DNA of 64,000 nucleotides from Papaver somniferum (GCF_003573695.1 NC_039366.1:166112339-166176338); one strand, 5' to 3'; positions 21,701 to 32,795 are shown, counted from the first letter of the stretch. Notes: generated by a model not told the origin, from the sequence alone. Made by a program: numbers and translations.

Positions 21701-22794
21701 GGTGCTTAGCCGAACATGAAATCCCTACAATCCTGAAGGAAGTACATGATGGAGAACATCAAGGAAAGAGAAACTATTTCTTCAAATTCATGAGAAATAT
21801 TATTGGCCAACCATGGAAGATGATGCAGCCGCACACGTTCAGAGGTGTCACCAATGCCAAACTCATGGTAATCTCATCCACACTCCTTGTCTCCCATTGA
21901 ATTCTGTGAATAGTCCGTGGCCTTTCTACAGCTGGGGACTAGATATCATTGGGAAGATCAATCCAGCATCTTCAAAACAACATGAATACATCATCACTGC
22001 GACAGAGTACTTCACCAAGTGGGTCGAAGCTATTCCTCTTCGAAGCACCACTGGAGTTACGATTGCCGCCTTCATCAAAGAGCACATAATATGCAGATTC
22101 GGAGTTCCTAAGCATATCATCACAGATAACGGAACTCCTTTTGCCAATCAAGATGTTGAGAAGCTGCTCAATAAATATGGGATCAAAAAATCTTCTCCAC
22201 GCCTTACTATCCACAAGGAAATGGTCAAGCAGAAAGTACCAACAAGACTTTGGTCAGGATTATCAGTCGGACGATTCATGACAATCCTCGATCATGGCAT
22301 GAGCAATTACCCATGGCTCTATGGGCTTACAGAACTGCACCAAGGAGCTCGATCGGTACTTCGCCATATTCCCTTGTCTATGGAGCCGATGCCATACTTC
22401 CAGCAGAAATCAAAGTTCCCTCAGCCAGGATTGCAGCATCCAGTGGTGTACAATGGGATGAGGCCGAAATCTCCAGATCAAGAATCGCTGAGCTAGATAT
22501 GCTGGAATCAAGGAGACCAAGGTGGAAAAATATGTGGAAGCTTACAAACAGAGGATCTCCAGAGCCTACAACAAAATGGTAAGACCTCGAACATTTCAAG
22601 TAGGAGATTTGGTATTAAAGACGGCAAAGCACATTCAACAAGACATGTCCGCTCCTAAGTTCTCTCCTAAATGGGAAGGGCCATATGTTGTTATCAAAGC
22701 AGTGTCTAGCGGATACTACAAAATTTTAGCAATCAATGGAGGAAAGGAAGGAAACATCATCAATGGCAAATGGCTCAAAGCTTATTATGCCTGA
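21701..22794 (+). pseudogene. Tat2 integrase, frameshifted
   Basis: Integrase would insert the DNA copy. The zinc-binding part is recognisable (HDGEHQGK upstream, CHQC near 21845). The core shows GLDIIG and ITDNGTPF (first two acidic residues). The third, in the QAEST region near 22230, lies in another frame after a shift at an A-run near 22185. The C-terminal part (ALWAYRTAPR, then VGDLVLKTAKHIQQD and INGKWLKAYYA) needs a second shift. The end at 22794 matches the Tat1 end (INGKWLKEYYA). Confidence 0.85.
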
Positions 22795-22989
22795 TCCATG
22801 AAAAAACTACCTCTTCATCATTTCAAGCATTTTCAAAAATGTAATTTCATTCCTCCAAAGAGCATACGAATGCTCCTTTGTTCATTAAACATTTCATAAA
22901 TGAGCAAAATTCGTTCATACCATGATCAACTGTTTCACCTAACTAGAAACTCATTACTCAAAAACAACAACCACAAATGCTCACTCAGA
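22795..22989. other. Short spacer between integrase end and antisense gene end
   Basis: The two convergent genes, integrase on plus and the antisense gene on minus, end tail to tail here. Nothing else is visible. Confidence 0.4.
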
Positions 22990-23970
22990 GCAAACCATAG
23001 CAACGGATAATCCCTGTAAGAAGCCTCGTCAAGCTTCTTCTGAAAAATCTTGGTCTTTGCCTTCAAGTCTTCGATGCTTTCTCAACCCTTGCTGACTCCA
23101 GCCAGTATCCTCTCCTCATCCAGTAAAGCTGCATTCATGGAAATTGCATCAGCAGCCTCTGCCCTTATGAACCTTGATTATCTCAAGACGACGACGGAGC
23201 CAGCTTACATTGAATCGCAATATCTCACAATTCGAGATCATTTCATCCCATTGGTGCAGCTCATGGTTTTTGACGTCTCGCAAGTGCATCTGATTCATTT
23301 CCTCGATGATCGGCAAAACCCCGCTACCGTGGTTAAAAGGGTTGGAAGAAAACCTTTCCACACTTCTGTGGTGGCAATGTGACCATACTTCTTCCAGATC
23401 TTGGTGTACAGAGATACATGACATTTGGGAACCACGAATCCGCCGACCATTTCATTGTCTGGGAAGGTATTAATCAATGGGGCTTCGAATAAAAGTCCAG
23501 CGGTTGGGTATTCACGAGCATGGACACCGTCTCCGGTCTCCACGGATCCTACAGAATCTTCACATGCCTGGTTACTGCTTTCCTCAACCTCAACCACGGT
23601 CACAGACTTTCCACTCTTTCTTCGTCTAGCATCGACGACGACACGGACATCCGCCTACGATGAAACGAAGGAGTGTTAATCCCGGGACTCAGTATAATCT
23701 CAAGAGTCATAGGTTTACTTACAGACGATCCAGATTCAGCACGAGCCGATCCATACCGGGCAGGAGCTCTAACAGTCCGCTTAGGCCTTGCATTATGAGG
23801 AGTAGCATTCTTCTTACAGTCCTACGACAAATCATTCTCTTGTGATCAACAATCTCGATTGAACAGAGACAAGAAAGGAGAAGAAGAAGTGCACAACTTA
23901 CTGAGATAGACGATGTTATTTCACGCTTCGACTGAAGATCATCTTGAGAAGAAATGCTATTGCTCGACAT
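22990..23970 (-). pseudogene. Tat2 antisense gene 1, three exons, homologous to the Tat1 antisense gene
   Basis: On the minus strand: exon 1 23902-23970 (ATG at 23970, 23 codons, donor GTAAGT), exon 2 23723-23821 (33 codons, donor GTAAGT), exon 3 from 23654. All junctions are phase 0 with AG acceptors. Exon 3 aligns with the Tat1 gene: TVV, EYPTAGLLF, LYTKIWKKYGHIAT, LLTTV, LRDV, LRFNVSWLRRRLEIIKV. A one-base shift near 23325, another near 23190 and a later stop break it, and the 3' end is set by similarity. Exons 1-2 are rich in K/R (ARPKRTVRAPAR). I do not know its function. Such antisense ORFs are described in Tat/Retand elements. Confidence 0.7.
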
Positions 23971-24429
23971 GACGGCAAAGGGTAGGATCAAAACTTCTCT
24001 GCACGATGAAACTGACTCAGGAATGGAAGAAATATTTGCGTGGATCATAGATTTGGAGTCTTGAAGATATATATCAGGCGATAGTCATAGTCAACTCATT
24101 ACGAGTTTCATGAAACCCTAGGCTTCAAAGATCGATACCAAAGACGCGGAGGAAAATAACACACTGGGGACTGAACATCACGGGTCAAAGGATAGGCCAC
24201 GCGGCCTTGTACACGTCATGAATTCTCAGCCGTGTTATGTTACTTCTCATGAAAATCGACAAGTCATGATGAATTTGGATATATGGACATTGGTCCATGT
24301 CATGGATTAGAAGAAATCGACGTTAACAAAATGTTCATCATTCAGAAGAAAAGTCTAATTGAAGTAAAGTCTTTAAACAGTCAAAAGAAAGATATCCACT
24401 ATGAAGACTAAAAGGGAATGCTCTACCAT
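23971..24429. other. Spacer between the two Tat2 antisense genes, with TATA-like site
   Basis: No gene is visible. TATATAT at 24068-24074 is 98 nt upstream of the antisense gene 1 ATG and could be its promoter. Confidence 0.4.
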
Positions 24430-25002
24430 CTACAAGAAGATGGAAGTAAAACTACTCGTCGGACTCATCCGAATTGTCAGCTTCATCGTCACTGCCTTCT
24501 CGGAATCATCTTCTTCAGAGTCACTGTCAGGATCATTGGTGAAGTCCGGTGGACGGAAGATAACATCATCATCTGAATCCGAATTATCTTCTGCTGCAGC
24601 TTCAGCTTCAATTTTCTTCATCGTCCTCCGATGCTCTCTTTCATATCGATCAGGCTTAATGTAACGCTCGGATGGTTCCCATGTGATCTCTCCTTCGGAA
24701 GCATCAGCATCAGAATCAGAAGGCACCCCATCCAAGAATTGACGCTTCTCCTCAACCCTCTGTCTCTTACGCCGGGTGCGATCTTTTTCACGTTGACGGG
24801 CATCCTCCTTTTTGTCTTCAGCTCTTTTCTTTTCGAGTTCAGCAAAAGAGACTCTTCGCACCCAAAGGAACATTAGGCTTCGCCCCTTCCTGGGTAACCC
24901 TAGCCTTGATTTCGCTACAGGAGCGTCGGAATCCTCATCAGAAGAGCCAGAGGAAGAAGAGGAATACCAGTAATCGTAATTGCTGTTATTGTTGGTCGAC
25001 AT
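24430..25002 (-). CDS. Tat2 antisense gene 2: charged, serine/acid-rich protein of unknown function
   Basis: The ATG at 25002 (an upstream TTG would only add seven residues) opens 190 codons without interruption. The protein has a serine-rich acidic start (SSSSSGSSDEDSD), a strongly basic/charged helix (ELEKKRAEDKKEDARQ, RTRRKRQRVEEKRQ) and an acidic C-terminal part (DNSDSDDD, DSDSEEDDSEK). This looks like a nuclear, nucleic-acid or histone-associated type of composition, but no family is recognised. TATAAAAG at 25077-25084 lies 75 nt upstream in the right orientation. Tat1 has no counterpart. An upstream exon of a longer gene is another possibility. Confidence 0.55.
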   Translation of the reverse strand: MSTNNNSNYDYWYSSSSSGSSDEDSDAPVAKSRLGLPRKGRSLMFLWVRRVSFAELEKKRAEDKKEDARQREKDRTRRKRQRVEEKRQFLDGVPSDSDADASEGEITWEPSERYIKPDRYEREHRRTMKKIEAEAAAEDNSDSDDDVIFRPPDFTNDPDSDSEEDDSEKAVTMKLTIRMSPTSSFTSIFL

Positions 25003-25076
25003 TTTCTGGAACCGGAAGATCAAAGATTACTACTATGTAAACAAACCAACATCAGCAAAAAATGGTAACTCTTAAC

Positions 25077-25084
25077 CTTTTATA
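25077..25084 (-). promoter_or_regulatory. TATA box for Tat2 antisense gene 2
   Basis: TATAAAAG on the minus strand, 75 nt before the ATG at 25002, matches a plant TATA box and points toward the antisense gene, not toward the LTR. Confidence 0.55.
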
Positions 25085-26318
25085 CTTCCACTAACAATAG
25101 TGATAGTAATACTAGAGTTAACACCTCAAAATCGTTCGTCTCTTCGAAAACTGCAAAAAACGAACGAAACTTTATTAATTTCGAAACTGATTTTTCATAA
25201 AATCACGGACACAATTTTCATAATGTGAACACACACAACTGACCTATGAAGTTTACAACAATAAAAATTTCATCATAAATATATTGTCTATCTTCGAAGG
25301 TTCCTCAAAACCCATTTTGATTTTTAAAAAACAGCAATTAATGCAACATTGCTTACATAAATTCTCAAGAATTTTATCTAATGAAAACAAATTCATGCAA
25401 ATAAAATATACCATCATATTTTACACAATATATGTCACGGCATATATATAAAAAAAAATTATTTTTCCTTCGTATCGTCGTTATTTGTCTTTAAAACGAA
25501 GGTTTATTTCAAAAATATTGTGAAAGCTCACATCTCATACATATGATAAAGTTTTGTATTTACATGAAAGCTCATAAGCAAAATTTTATCACTGGACACA
25601 AGTTCATCATACATATTTTCCTTCGTGTCATCGTTATTTGTCTTTAAAACGAAGGATTATTCCGATTTCATGAAAATTCACTTCTTTTATGATAAAACCT
25701 TGGTACACATGAAAGCTCATACACTAAGTTTTATCACTGACCTAGGTTCATATTAAAAAAAAATCTCTCCTAAATCAGGGATTATAGTTAGTTTGCAAAA
25801 CTAACGATCGAACGAACATACGTTTACAAAAACTAGGGTTTTTCATAAAACTCACATCAATTGTATACACATGTATATGATTTTAACATGATCACTTCAT
25901 GAAATTCATGTAAACAACAGCAAACATCAAAAAAAAAAAAACGCACCTGGAAAGTTCGGCCGGAAATTGGCCGGCGGCAACGGCGTCCGTCGGCGGAAGA
26001 TGGTGTCCGGCGGCGGCGAGAATATTCTCCTGCTGGCGTGAAGGTGAAGATACGATGGAGAGCTGGTCGTGAGAAAAAATAATAAAAAAAAGGATTAATC
26101 CCTTTTATATCAATTTTATTTCCAAAACCTAATTTTATAAGGATTTCCTTATTGGGCCCGACCCGCGAATCCTAACCGACCACGGACTCGTCGTCCAAAC
26201 TAGCGGTTCAATACCAATTTATGTTCATCAAAAGACGCTCTAATCATGACATTGAAGTCTTCATCAAGTCGTGGTTTTCTCATGCTCTTTAAATCCGATA
26301 ACGTCTCAGCTTATGACT
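25085..26318. other. Tat2 3' untranslated region, AT-rich, with ~150 bp repeats
   Basis: No gene is visible. Two direct units of about 150 bp carry the same hairpin: CCTTCGT 25467-25473 with ACGAAGG 25496-25502, and CCTTCGT 25620-25626 with ACGAAGG 25649-25655. Both also share CATGAAAGCTCATA words. A short GC-rich stretch (about 25955-26035, CCGGCGGC-like) contrasts with its AT-rich surroundings. Confidence 0.55.
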
Positions 26319-26333
26319 AAGCAGGGGACTTAA
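26319..26333 (+). promoter_or_regulatory. Tat2 polypurine tract
   Basis: AAGCAGGGGACTTAA directly precedes the 3' LTR. The same word is found on the minus strand next to the Tat1 3' LTR (31236-31252). Confidence 0.8.
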
Positions 26334-26755
26334 TGTAGATGGTGGATTTTCGACAAAGGCTAAAATTATAAACTCATAATTATACGAAGCTCTGATTCAG
26401 CAATCAGACGTGAGTATTGAGACACGGCTCTCTCATCGAATTCTCAACAGAGAGTACTTTCTCTCAGAGTACATGTGGATATGTAGTCTCACGACCGGAC
26501 AACGACATATCTCAGGAATACTGAATACTTTCAGTGATTATTTCTATATAGCATCACGTGATGGACGGCTCCTAGACAGCTTGCTCTGCTAGTATAGAGC
26601 GATAACGTCTTCAGGAACAAACAACGAGTTTACCCTGACTATATAAAGGATATGACTTACCGACAAGCTCATATCGGGATGATTAATGCTCTTAGACAGC
26701 TTGCTCTGCTAGTATAGAGCCACATAGTTAATTATTCCTAATTACAATCGCTCCT

Positions 26756-27085
26756 ATTCCATGGTCGAATCCACGACTGGTCCCATGGAATGACAATAAC
26801 AATTGTTCTGATTCTATGATCGAATCCACAGCTTGATCTCATAGAATATCAATAACTATATTATCTCATTACTTCGATTTCATGATCGAATCCACAACTG
26901 GTCTCATAAATGGTAATAGATAAACCTTAATTACTCCGATTATATGGTCGAATCTACGATCCCATGGAATGATAATGCTCACTTTATTATTCTGAATTCG
27001 TAGTCGAATCCTCAGCTGATCCTACGAATTAATAATAAACATCTTATTACTCAGTTTTGTGAATTATTCTCCACTGAATTCCATA
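26756..27085. repeat. Hairpin array 1 in the Tat2 3' LTR, best-preserved copy
   Basis: Perfect 9-bp arms: ATTCCATGG 26756-26764 with CCATGGAAT 26783-26791; ATTCTATGA 26811-26819 with TCATAGAAT 26839-26847; AATTCGTAG 26995-27003 with CTACGAATT 27022-27030. Intermediate units are one or two changes from perfect. The 18-19 nt loops share TCGAATCCWC and end in GATC or GGTC. The arms differ between units yet stay complementary. Confidence 0.7.
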
Positions 27086-27269
27086 ATTAGTAATAAATAA
27101 TCAACAACCGGGCGTCTGAGCTACCTCTAAGTAAGCCCCGATTCGAATGGTGAAGGTGTATTCAACGATGATACACTAACAGTCACCGCACGAACGAGTA
27201 TTTCAAAAATACAACGAAACGAAGAACCTATGCAAAATAGAGAAGAAAATAATAAATAATTAAAAATAT

Positions 27270-28265
27270 TGACCAGGGTGCTGGGAGCATGGACACACGA
27301 CCGACCGACCGTGTCGTGGTCAATCCCACGCCAGTTTTATATTTTTAATGAATTTTATTATTTTCCATGATTTGATGAAAATTCTCTCATTTTATCAAAT
27401 CTCCTTCGTCTTGAGGAAACTCCTCGGTTTCATGGTACTTCCATAAATCCATAAAATAATATAAAATTAAGGAAAGGAGTGTGGGGCGTGACCATTGGCC
27501 AACCGGCCATGACTTGGTCCCAACCGGCCCCACACCCACGGTTCCTTATTATTTTATTATTATTATTTCTCTAATTTCATGAAAAAACTCCTTGATTTCA
27601 TGGTATTTTGCACAAATCATCAAATAATAATAAAATAAAATAAATTATGAAAACTTGTGGGACCGGGCCTTGGCCGGCCGGCCATGCCCTAGCCGGTCCC
27701 ACACGCCCCTTTGTTTTATTATTTTATTATTAGTTTTCCTTGAATTCATCAAATTCCTTGATTTCATGGTATATCCCTCAAATCATCAAAATACCTAAAA
27801 ATATTAAAAAATTAGGAAAACTCGTGGGACCGGGCCCTAGCCGGCCGGCCATGCCTTCCATGGTCCCACACGCCCTTGTTTTTTATTATTTTAATATTTT
27901 TTGCTTCCTTGAACTCATGAAAACTCCTTCAATTCATGGAAACTCCCTAAATTCATCAAATTTCTCAAAATTCATGAATTTTTCATAAAATCATTATAAA
28001 ATTAGGGAAACTCGTGGGACCGGGCCCTAGCCGGCCGACCATGCCTTCCACGGTCCCACACGCCCTTGTTTTATTATTTTAATATCTTTTGCTTCCTTGA
28101 ACTCATGAAAACTCCTTCAATTCATGGAAACTCCTAAAATTCATCAAATTTCTCAAAATTCATGAATTTTTCATAAAATCATCAAGATATTATAAAATTA
28201 AGGAAAAGGCACCACGAGACCGTGGTCACGACCGGCCGACCATGCCTTGACCACGGCGGTCCCAC
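27270..28265. repeat. Hairpin array 2 in the Tat2 3' LTR
   Basis: Six ~190 bp units parallel to 15132-16140. Unit 4 here reads GTGGGACC with GGTCCCAC, so a mismatch seen in the 5' LTR copy is absent. Unit 6 again pairs CCGTGGTCA with TGACCACGG. Confidence 0.7.
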
Positions 28266-29967
28266 GCCTCCTCATTCCTTATTTTATAATTATTTTTCAT
28301 CATCTCATGGTGTTTTCCTCAGTTTCGTCGAAACCTTAATTTTGGCATATTTTCTCGAATGGATGCCCAATTGCACGCCAGAAAATATCAAAATTCTTAG
28401 GACTGAGACGCGGACGCCTTGGGGACACGAGCTAGCTATCTTGACCGACCAATATTGGATCTTTGGCTCACAGAAGCCGATCCCGTCAATTTTCACAGTT
28501 TTTGATCTAATTTGCACAATTGCTCGTATTAGGTCCAAAACTCTTCCAAACACTTTGGATTTTCATGAAGTGATCGTCAGGCGGTCACGTGACTACCCAG
28601 GGACGGTTTCATGACCCCATGGTCAGTCCCTCACTCCGTCATAATTAATTAGGTTTTCTCACCTAAGGCTCAGACGAGCGTTTTCGAATAAATGATTAAA
28701 CCAGCATTTAATCATTATTTCACCAACAAATCGTCAACTCTTCAGGAGTTCTTTGTATTTGCTCACGTGAGCATATGGACACTACATGATCCACGGTCCC
28801 ATGTAATCGCTCCCTCCTCCGTCCCATGGTTCAAATTCTGACGAACCATGAATTGATCATCAATTGATCAAATTAGGATTTCTGAATCCAAGAATCATTA
28901 TTCCAGATTCTAACCTTAATAATTTTATGATGACCTCATGGTCATTAATTTTATTAATTATGCTCGGTTCAACGACCAGTATTCCAATAATCCATCAGAC
29001 GAGCAACACATGCTCAGACGACCAAGTATTCAACAATTCATCACATGAGAAACACTTGCTCATATGATAAATATTTATTCAAACCAAGGAATATTGGTTC
29101 CACAATCAATATTCAACGATCCATCGAATGAGCAATACTTGCTCACTTCATCGTAAGAACTATACCTCTGTCTCATGACATGTTCAATTCACGAGTTTCA
29201 GAACATCATGTTCAACTCAACGACTACATGGACTCATCGTCCCATCAAACCACGAAGTCATCAATTGACTAACAAACCACGAGACGTCAATCGTGTCACT
29301 TGGGGGGATATCACTTAGGGTTTTGGTCTGGCGGTCTACGGCACGTGTGTTCAAACACACGATGGAATGTGAGCAAGTCGTGCAATCAGTTGAAGGAATT
29401 CACGAGGTAGTGGGTGGAAAATCGACCAAGTCTCCACACGTTGAGCAATTGGTTTCAAACACGATCTCCACTTCCCCACTCCTTGATTCCATCAACTGTC
29501 ACACTTCATGGAATCATGGTGTCTACAATTTCAGCAATATAAATAAGTCTTTGAATCATGATTGAATCATCATCATCAGTATCATGAATCTCACGTCTCA
29601 TCAACAACACGAGATCATCAACTCATCAATTGAGCAACTACACTCAATTGAGCAATTTCAATCACTCGGAGCTTATTGTATTCGGAATTCACACACCCAC
29701 AATCTTTGATTACCATCGATTCCACACATTTCTCAGCTTCCTTCCTACAGATCAACCCATCCTCTCTTGTAACCGAATTTACTCTGGAACGGTCATTGTC
29801 TTGATTTAGGCCGGAGTACTACAAATTGATCTCTTGAATCTAAAGCACCCCCTTTGCAGCGGTGCATCTGTGTGAGGTTTAACATTTCGCTCGGTTTGAG
29901 GAGTCTCCTCCGTACGGTCGTCTCCTCAATTCCTTAAAAACCAGAAAATCATTTTCCCCCATCTACA

Positions 29968-31235
29968 CCACGAACAAGAAGTGGGTTAGCACGTTGGCGC
30001 ACTATTTATGGCATGTTGACACGATTGGCATGCTACTGCGACAAAGTGCCACATTTGGCATGTTTGGCATGTTCGACATGCTACTGCGAAGTGGCACGTT
30101 TGGCATGTTCGGCATGCCAATTAGCGTATAGGCGCGGCATGGCATGTTCGGCATGCCAATTAGCGTATATGCGCGGCATGGCATGTTTGGTATGCCACTA
30201 ACACGCCGGAGCGGAATGGCACGTTTGGCATGCCAATTAGCATGTTGGCGTGGATTTTGGAAAGCCAATTTGGCACTGTGACCTTCTGGCGCAACTTTTC
30301 CTCTTTTGATACTGTGGCAGGTTTAGAGCGACCTGATTGGTCGAAAAAAAGAGAGGTTGGCCAAGCGTGGGCATGGCCACACTTCTGGTGTGCGTGTGGC
30401 GGATTTAAAGTGACCTGATTGGTCGATGGGAAACATGGTCGGCAAGTATGGGCCCAGCCAACGTGTGGCGGATTTAAGGCGACCTGATTGGTCGACAGGG
30501 AAATAAGGCCGGTCGGGCAACATGGGGGCGTGGCTAATTTGCGAATGGCGTCGGCTGGCCTAAGGCATGGCCACAACTCCCTTTGTTGCTGCTCATATTC
30601 CGCGGCTCTTTTTATTCCTTGTTTTCTGATTTTGAGTAGGATTTTGCACCTACTAATCCATGGAGGATTAATTGCTTAGTTCGCCTAAGCTTAATTTTGA
30701 CCAACGGGGTCTAATATATTGCGCAAGACTCAAAACTCTAATTTCTGCAAATTAATCAGGGTAATATTTGAATCTTGTGAATTATCACAAAATTGATTGA
30801 ATTATATGTGTTGACACAGAGTTCTTTAAGTTTATTTCCAGAGAGTTGTATGCTTTCTGATTAAATACTTTATGCAAGGACCTTAACCTTGATACTTGGA
30901 AATTCGTGCTATTCTGCTGCGAGTGAACACAAATTGTCATGCCATATCAACATTAAGGGTTCAGCTGGGGAACATAGCATAAAAAGCACTCAAAGAAACT
31001 TATATTAACTGAGCAATACAGGCAAGGTGCCAAAATTTACAGAATATCTGGGATTGTTGCTACATGCACCATTCTGGGTAAGTTTCATAAGAAAATATTG
31101 AGTTGCTCAATAAATGCGCCAGTGAAGAGCTTGAACACTCATCAATTTTACATGGCTACGTATCCTTGTAGAGTGACAACACATTAAATGCAGGGTTTTA
31201 CAAATTTAGCCCTGAAGTAAAAACCACCATCAACA
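29968..31235 (-). mobile_element. Tat1 3' LTR, right piece
   Basis: This continues the LTR after the Tat2 insertion and matches 40700-41714. It starts with the CCACG duplicate and ends CCATCAACA. At about 30040-30215 there are GGCATG-rich short repeats (GCATGTTCGGCATGCCAATTAGCG twice). At 30308-30500 three ~75 bp units carry GACCTGATTGGTCGA. Frames over these repeats exist on both strands and are not genes. Confidence 0.8.
30308..30500. repeat. Three ~75 bp units with GACC-TGATT-GGTC
   Basis: Each unit has GGCGGATTTAAAGTGACC or a variant followed by TGATTGGTCGA, so a small GACC/GGTC palindrome recurs. The same three units are at about 40805-40990 in the other LTR. Confidence 0.55.
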
Positions 31236-31252
31236 TTAAGTCCCCTGCTTAG
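31236..31252 (-). promoter_or_regulatory. Tat1 polypurine tract (minus strand)
   Basis: On the minus strand GCTAAGCAGGGGACTTAA lies next to the LTR end, identical in its core to the Tat2 tract. This confirms that the left LTR is the 3' LTR of a minus-strand element. Confidence 0.75.
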
Positions 31253-31627
31253 CACGTAACAGTGGCATTGTTGCGGGGTAAGCATGAGATGGTGACATAC
31301 AAATGATAAAAGGCCAAGCTAGAGTAAGTAAATATGACCAGGAAAGTGGCTGCCTCATATCCTCAGGATGTGTTTTTTGCCAGGGCTTCAAGCTGGAGAC
31401 GCATCTGTCCTTTGACTATCTGGTCGTTTCCTTCCGGACTTCCTTAGGGTTTCGATGAGAAACGTTACCCAGTTAGGTTTGAATCCTTGGCTATCGGATA
31501 AGTATCATTGGGGTTGTTCGGAATTCGTTTCTTCTTAGGGTTTCCTCAATATATATGCAGATGAAACTAGATTGTTCCTCTCAGTTCAGAATAAAGACCC
31601 TTCTCGTTGAATTCATATCTCTTCATT
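31253..31627. other. Upstream region of the Tat1 antisense gene, with TATA-like site
   Basis: No gene is visible. CAATATATATGCAG holds TATATAT at 31550-31556, 72 nt upstream of the ATG at 31628 and oriented toward it. Confidence 0.45.
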
Positions 31628-32530
31628 ATGTTGAACAGAAGTGAATCATCCTTGAGTCAGCCGGATTCCTCAGTCAAACGCAGGCGGCTCGCTTCCAGAG
31701 TATGATTCTAATTATCTCCTGATTTTGAAGTGATAATTCCTCTTTTCCTCATAACATCGCTGCTTCTTTTTTCTTTTAGAGTGGGCAAACTCCTGGGTAT
31801 TGTGACAACTCCCCCATCCGGGTCATCCGAGTCAAGAAGATCATTCCGGTATACTTTTCACTAACAAATAGATATTTGCTTGCCACCATCAGTAGTTAAC
31901 AAAGAGAGATTTTCTTTTGTGTAGAGGTACCCAGTTGGAACATGCGTGACCGTGGTTGATGACGATGATCTGACTACACCTCTTCCTTCAAACTCGAGTA
32001 CGCCAACTGCTGCAGACCTAAAAAATGCTAATTTGGATATTTATTACTACGAATATCCCAATGCAGGTTTGTCGTTCGATATCCACATGAAGTGTTTATC
32101 TTCTATCTACCGAAGTGTAGGTAGATTCTTGGTGCGGAAGGAGTTCGTGGATTTATACACGAAAATATGGAGAAGATACAGCTACATTGCAACCAGGAAT
32201 GTGGTGCAGCATTGCTCGTCTGCATTGGTCACCACAGTGAACTGTCTTCTGCCCATGATTGTTGAAATGGAAGGCACATCCCTTCGCGACGTCACTGAAG
32301 CAACTGTTGAAAAGTGGGAAAACATGGTATCTACCTGCGAATCCCTGAAGTTTAACGTAAGGTGGTTGCGACACCGTCTTGACATTGTTAAAGTTGATCG
32401 AGCCGACATCTTTGCCAACGTCGTTCCTGCTACAAAGGCTATTTTGGAAGAGGAAAAGGCTCTGACTGCTGAATCTCAAAAGGTGGAACATGCAATCCGG
32501 GATTTGAAGAGTAGGACTGAAAGGTACTAA
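31628..32530 (+). CDS. Tat1 antisense gene, three exons, intact, function unknown
   Basis: It lies opposite to the Tat1 coding strand. Exons: 31628-31699 (24 codons; donor GTATGA), 31780-31848 (23 codons; acceptor TTTTAG, donor GTATAC), 31925-32530 (acceptor TGTGTAG; stop TAA). All junctions are phase 0, giving a 248-residue product with no internal stop. Exon 1 ends in a basic patch (VKRRRLASR). Exon 3 has an acidic run (VVDDDD), the block EYPNAGLSF...LYTKIWRRYSYIAT shared with Tat2, and a charged helix near the end (EEEKALTAESQKVEHAIRDL). It keeps a full frame while the pol of the same element is broken. No domain is recognised. The splice sites are predicted by eye. Confidence 0.65.
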
Positions 32531-32795
32531 AACAGGCTGAAAATGATGCTTTCAAGAAACTACAACTTATTGGATGGTCTTTTCTGAGTTGTTATTTTGA
32601 ATATGCAGCCATGAGAATGTCTGGTTTTTCTTTTGGGTTCTGAACATTTTTTTGAATTGTATTGGTTTTTTGGAAAAGCAAATGGAATTTTCATTGATAC
32701 ATTCTGACTAAATGAAATTTTGATAACTCAAAAACGAGGGAAACGGAAAATGCCTGGATGGCTGTGTCGTGAAACGACGAGAGATGGAGTGATGG
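32531..32795. other. Spacer between the antisense gene and integrase end of Tat1
   Basis: Convergent gene ends meet here as in Tat2. No other feature is seen. Confidence 0.4.

Larger units (their letters stand above)
14200..29967 (+). mobile_element. Tat2: Tat-type Ty3/gypsy element nested in the Tat1 LTR
   Basis: A full-length element: LTRs 14200-17836 and 26334-29967, primer site 17840, polypurine tract before 26334, and a perfect 5-bp target duplication CCACG (14195-14199 and 29968-29972). The LTRs are about 3.6 kb each and very similar, so the insertion is relatively recent. It encodes Gag-like/protease, reverse transcriptase, two RNase H domains and integrase on the plus strand, and two separate genes on the minus strand before the 3' LTR. 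The pol frames are damaged by stops and frameshifts. Confidence 0.92.
26334..29967 (+). mobile_element. Tat2 3' LTR
   Basis: A 3634 bp partner of the 5' LTR, with the same TATA box (near 26640), hairpin array 1 (26756-27085) and array 2 (about 27270-28260). It is followed by CCACG. Differences from the 5' LTR are scattered substitutions and small indels. Confidence 0.9.

Noticed and set aside
30002..30576. Frames with MPNMPCRAY-like repeats on both strands
   Set aside because: They cover GGCATG-rich repeats and the GACCTGATTGGTC units of the Tat1 LTR. No protein-like conservation in the other LTR.
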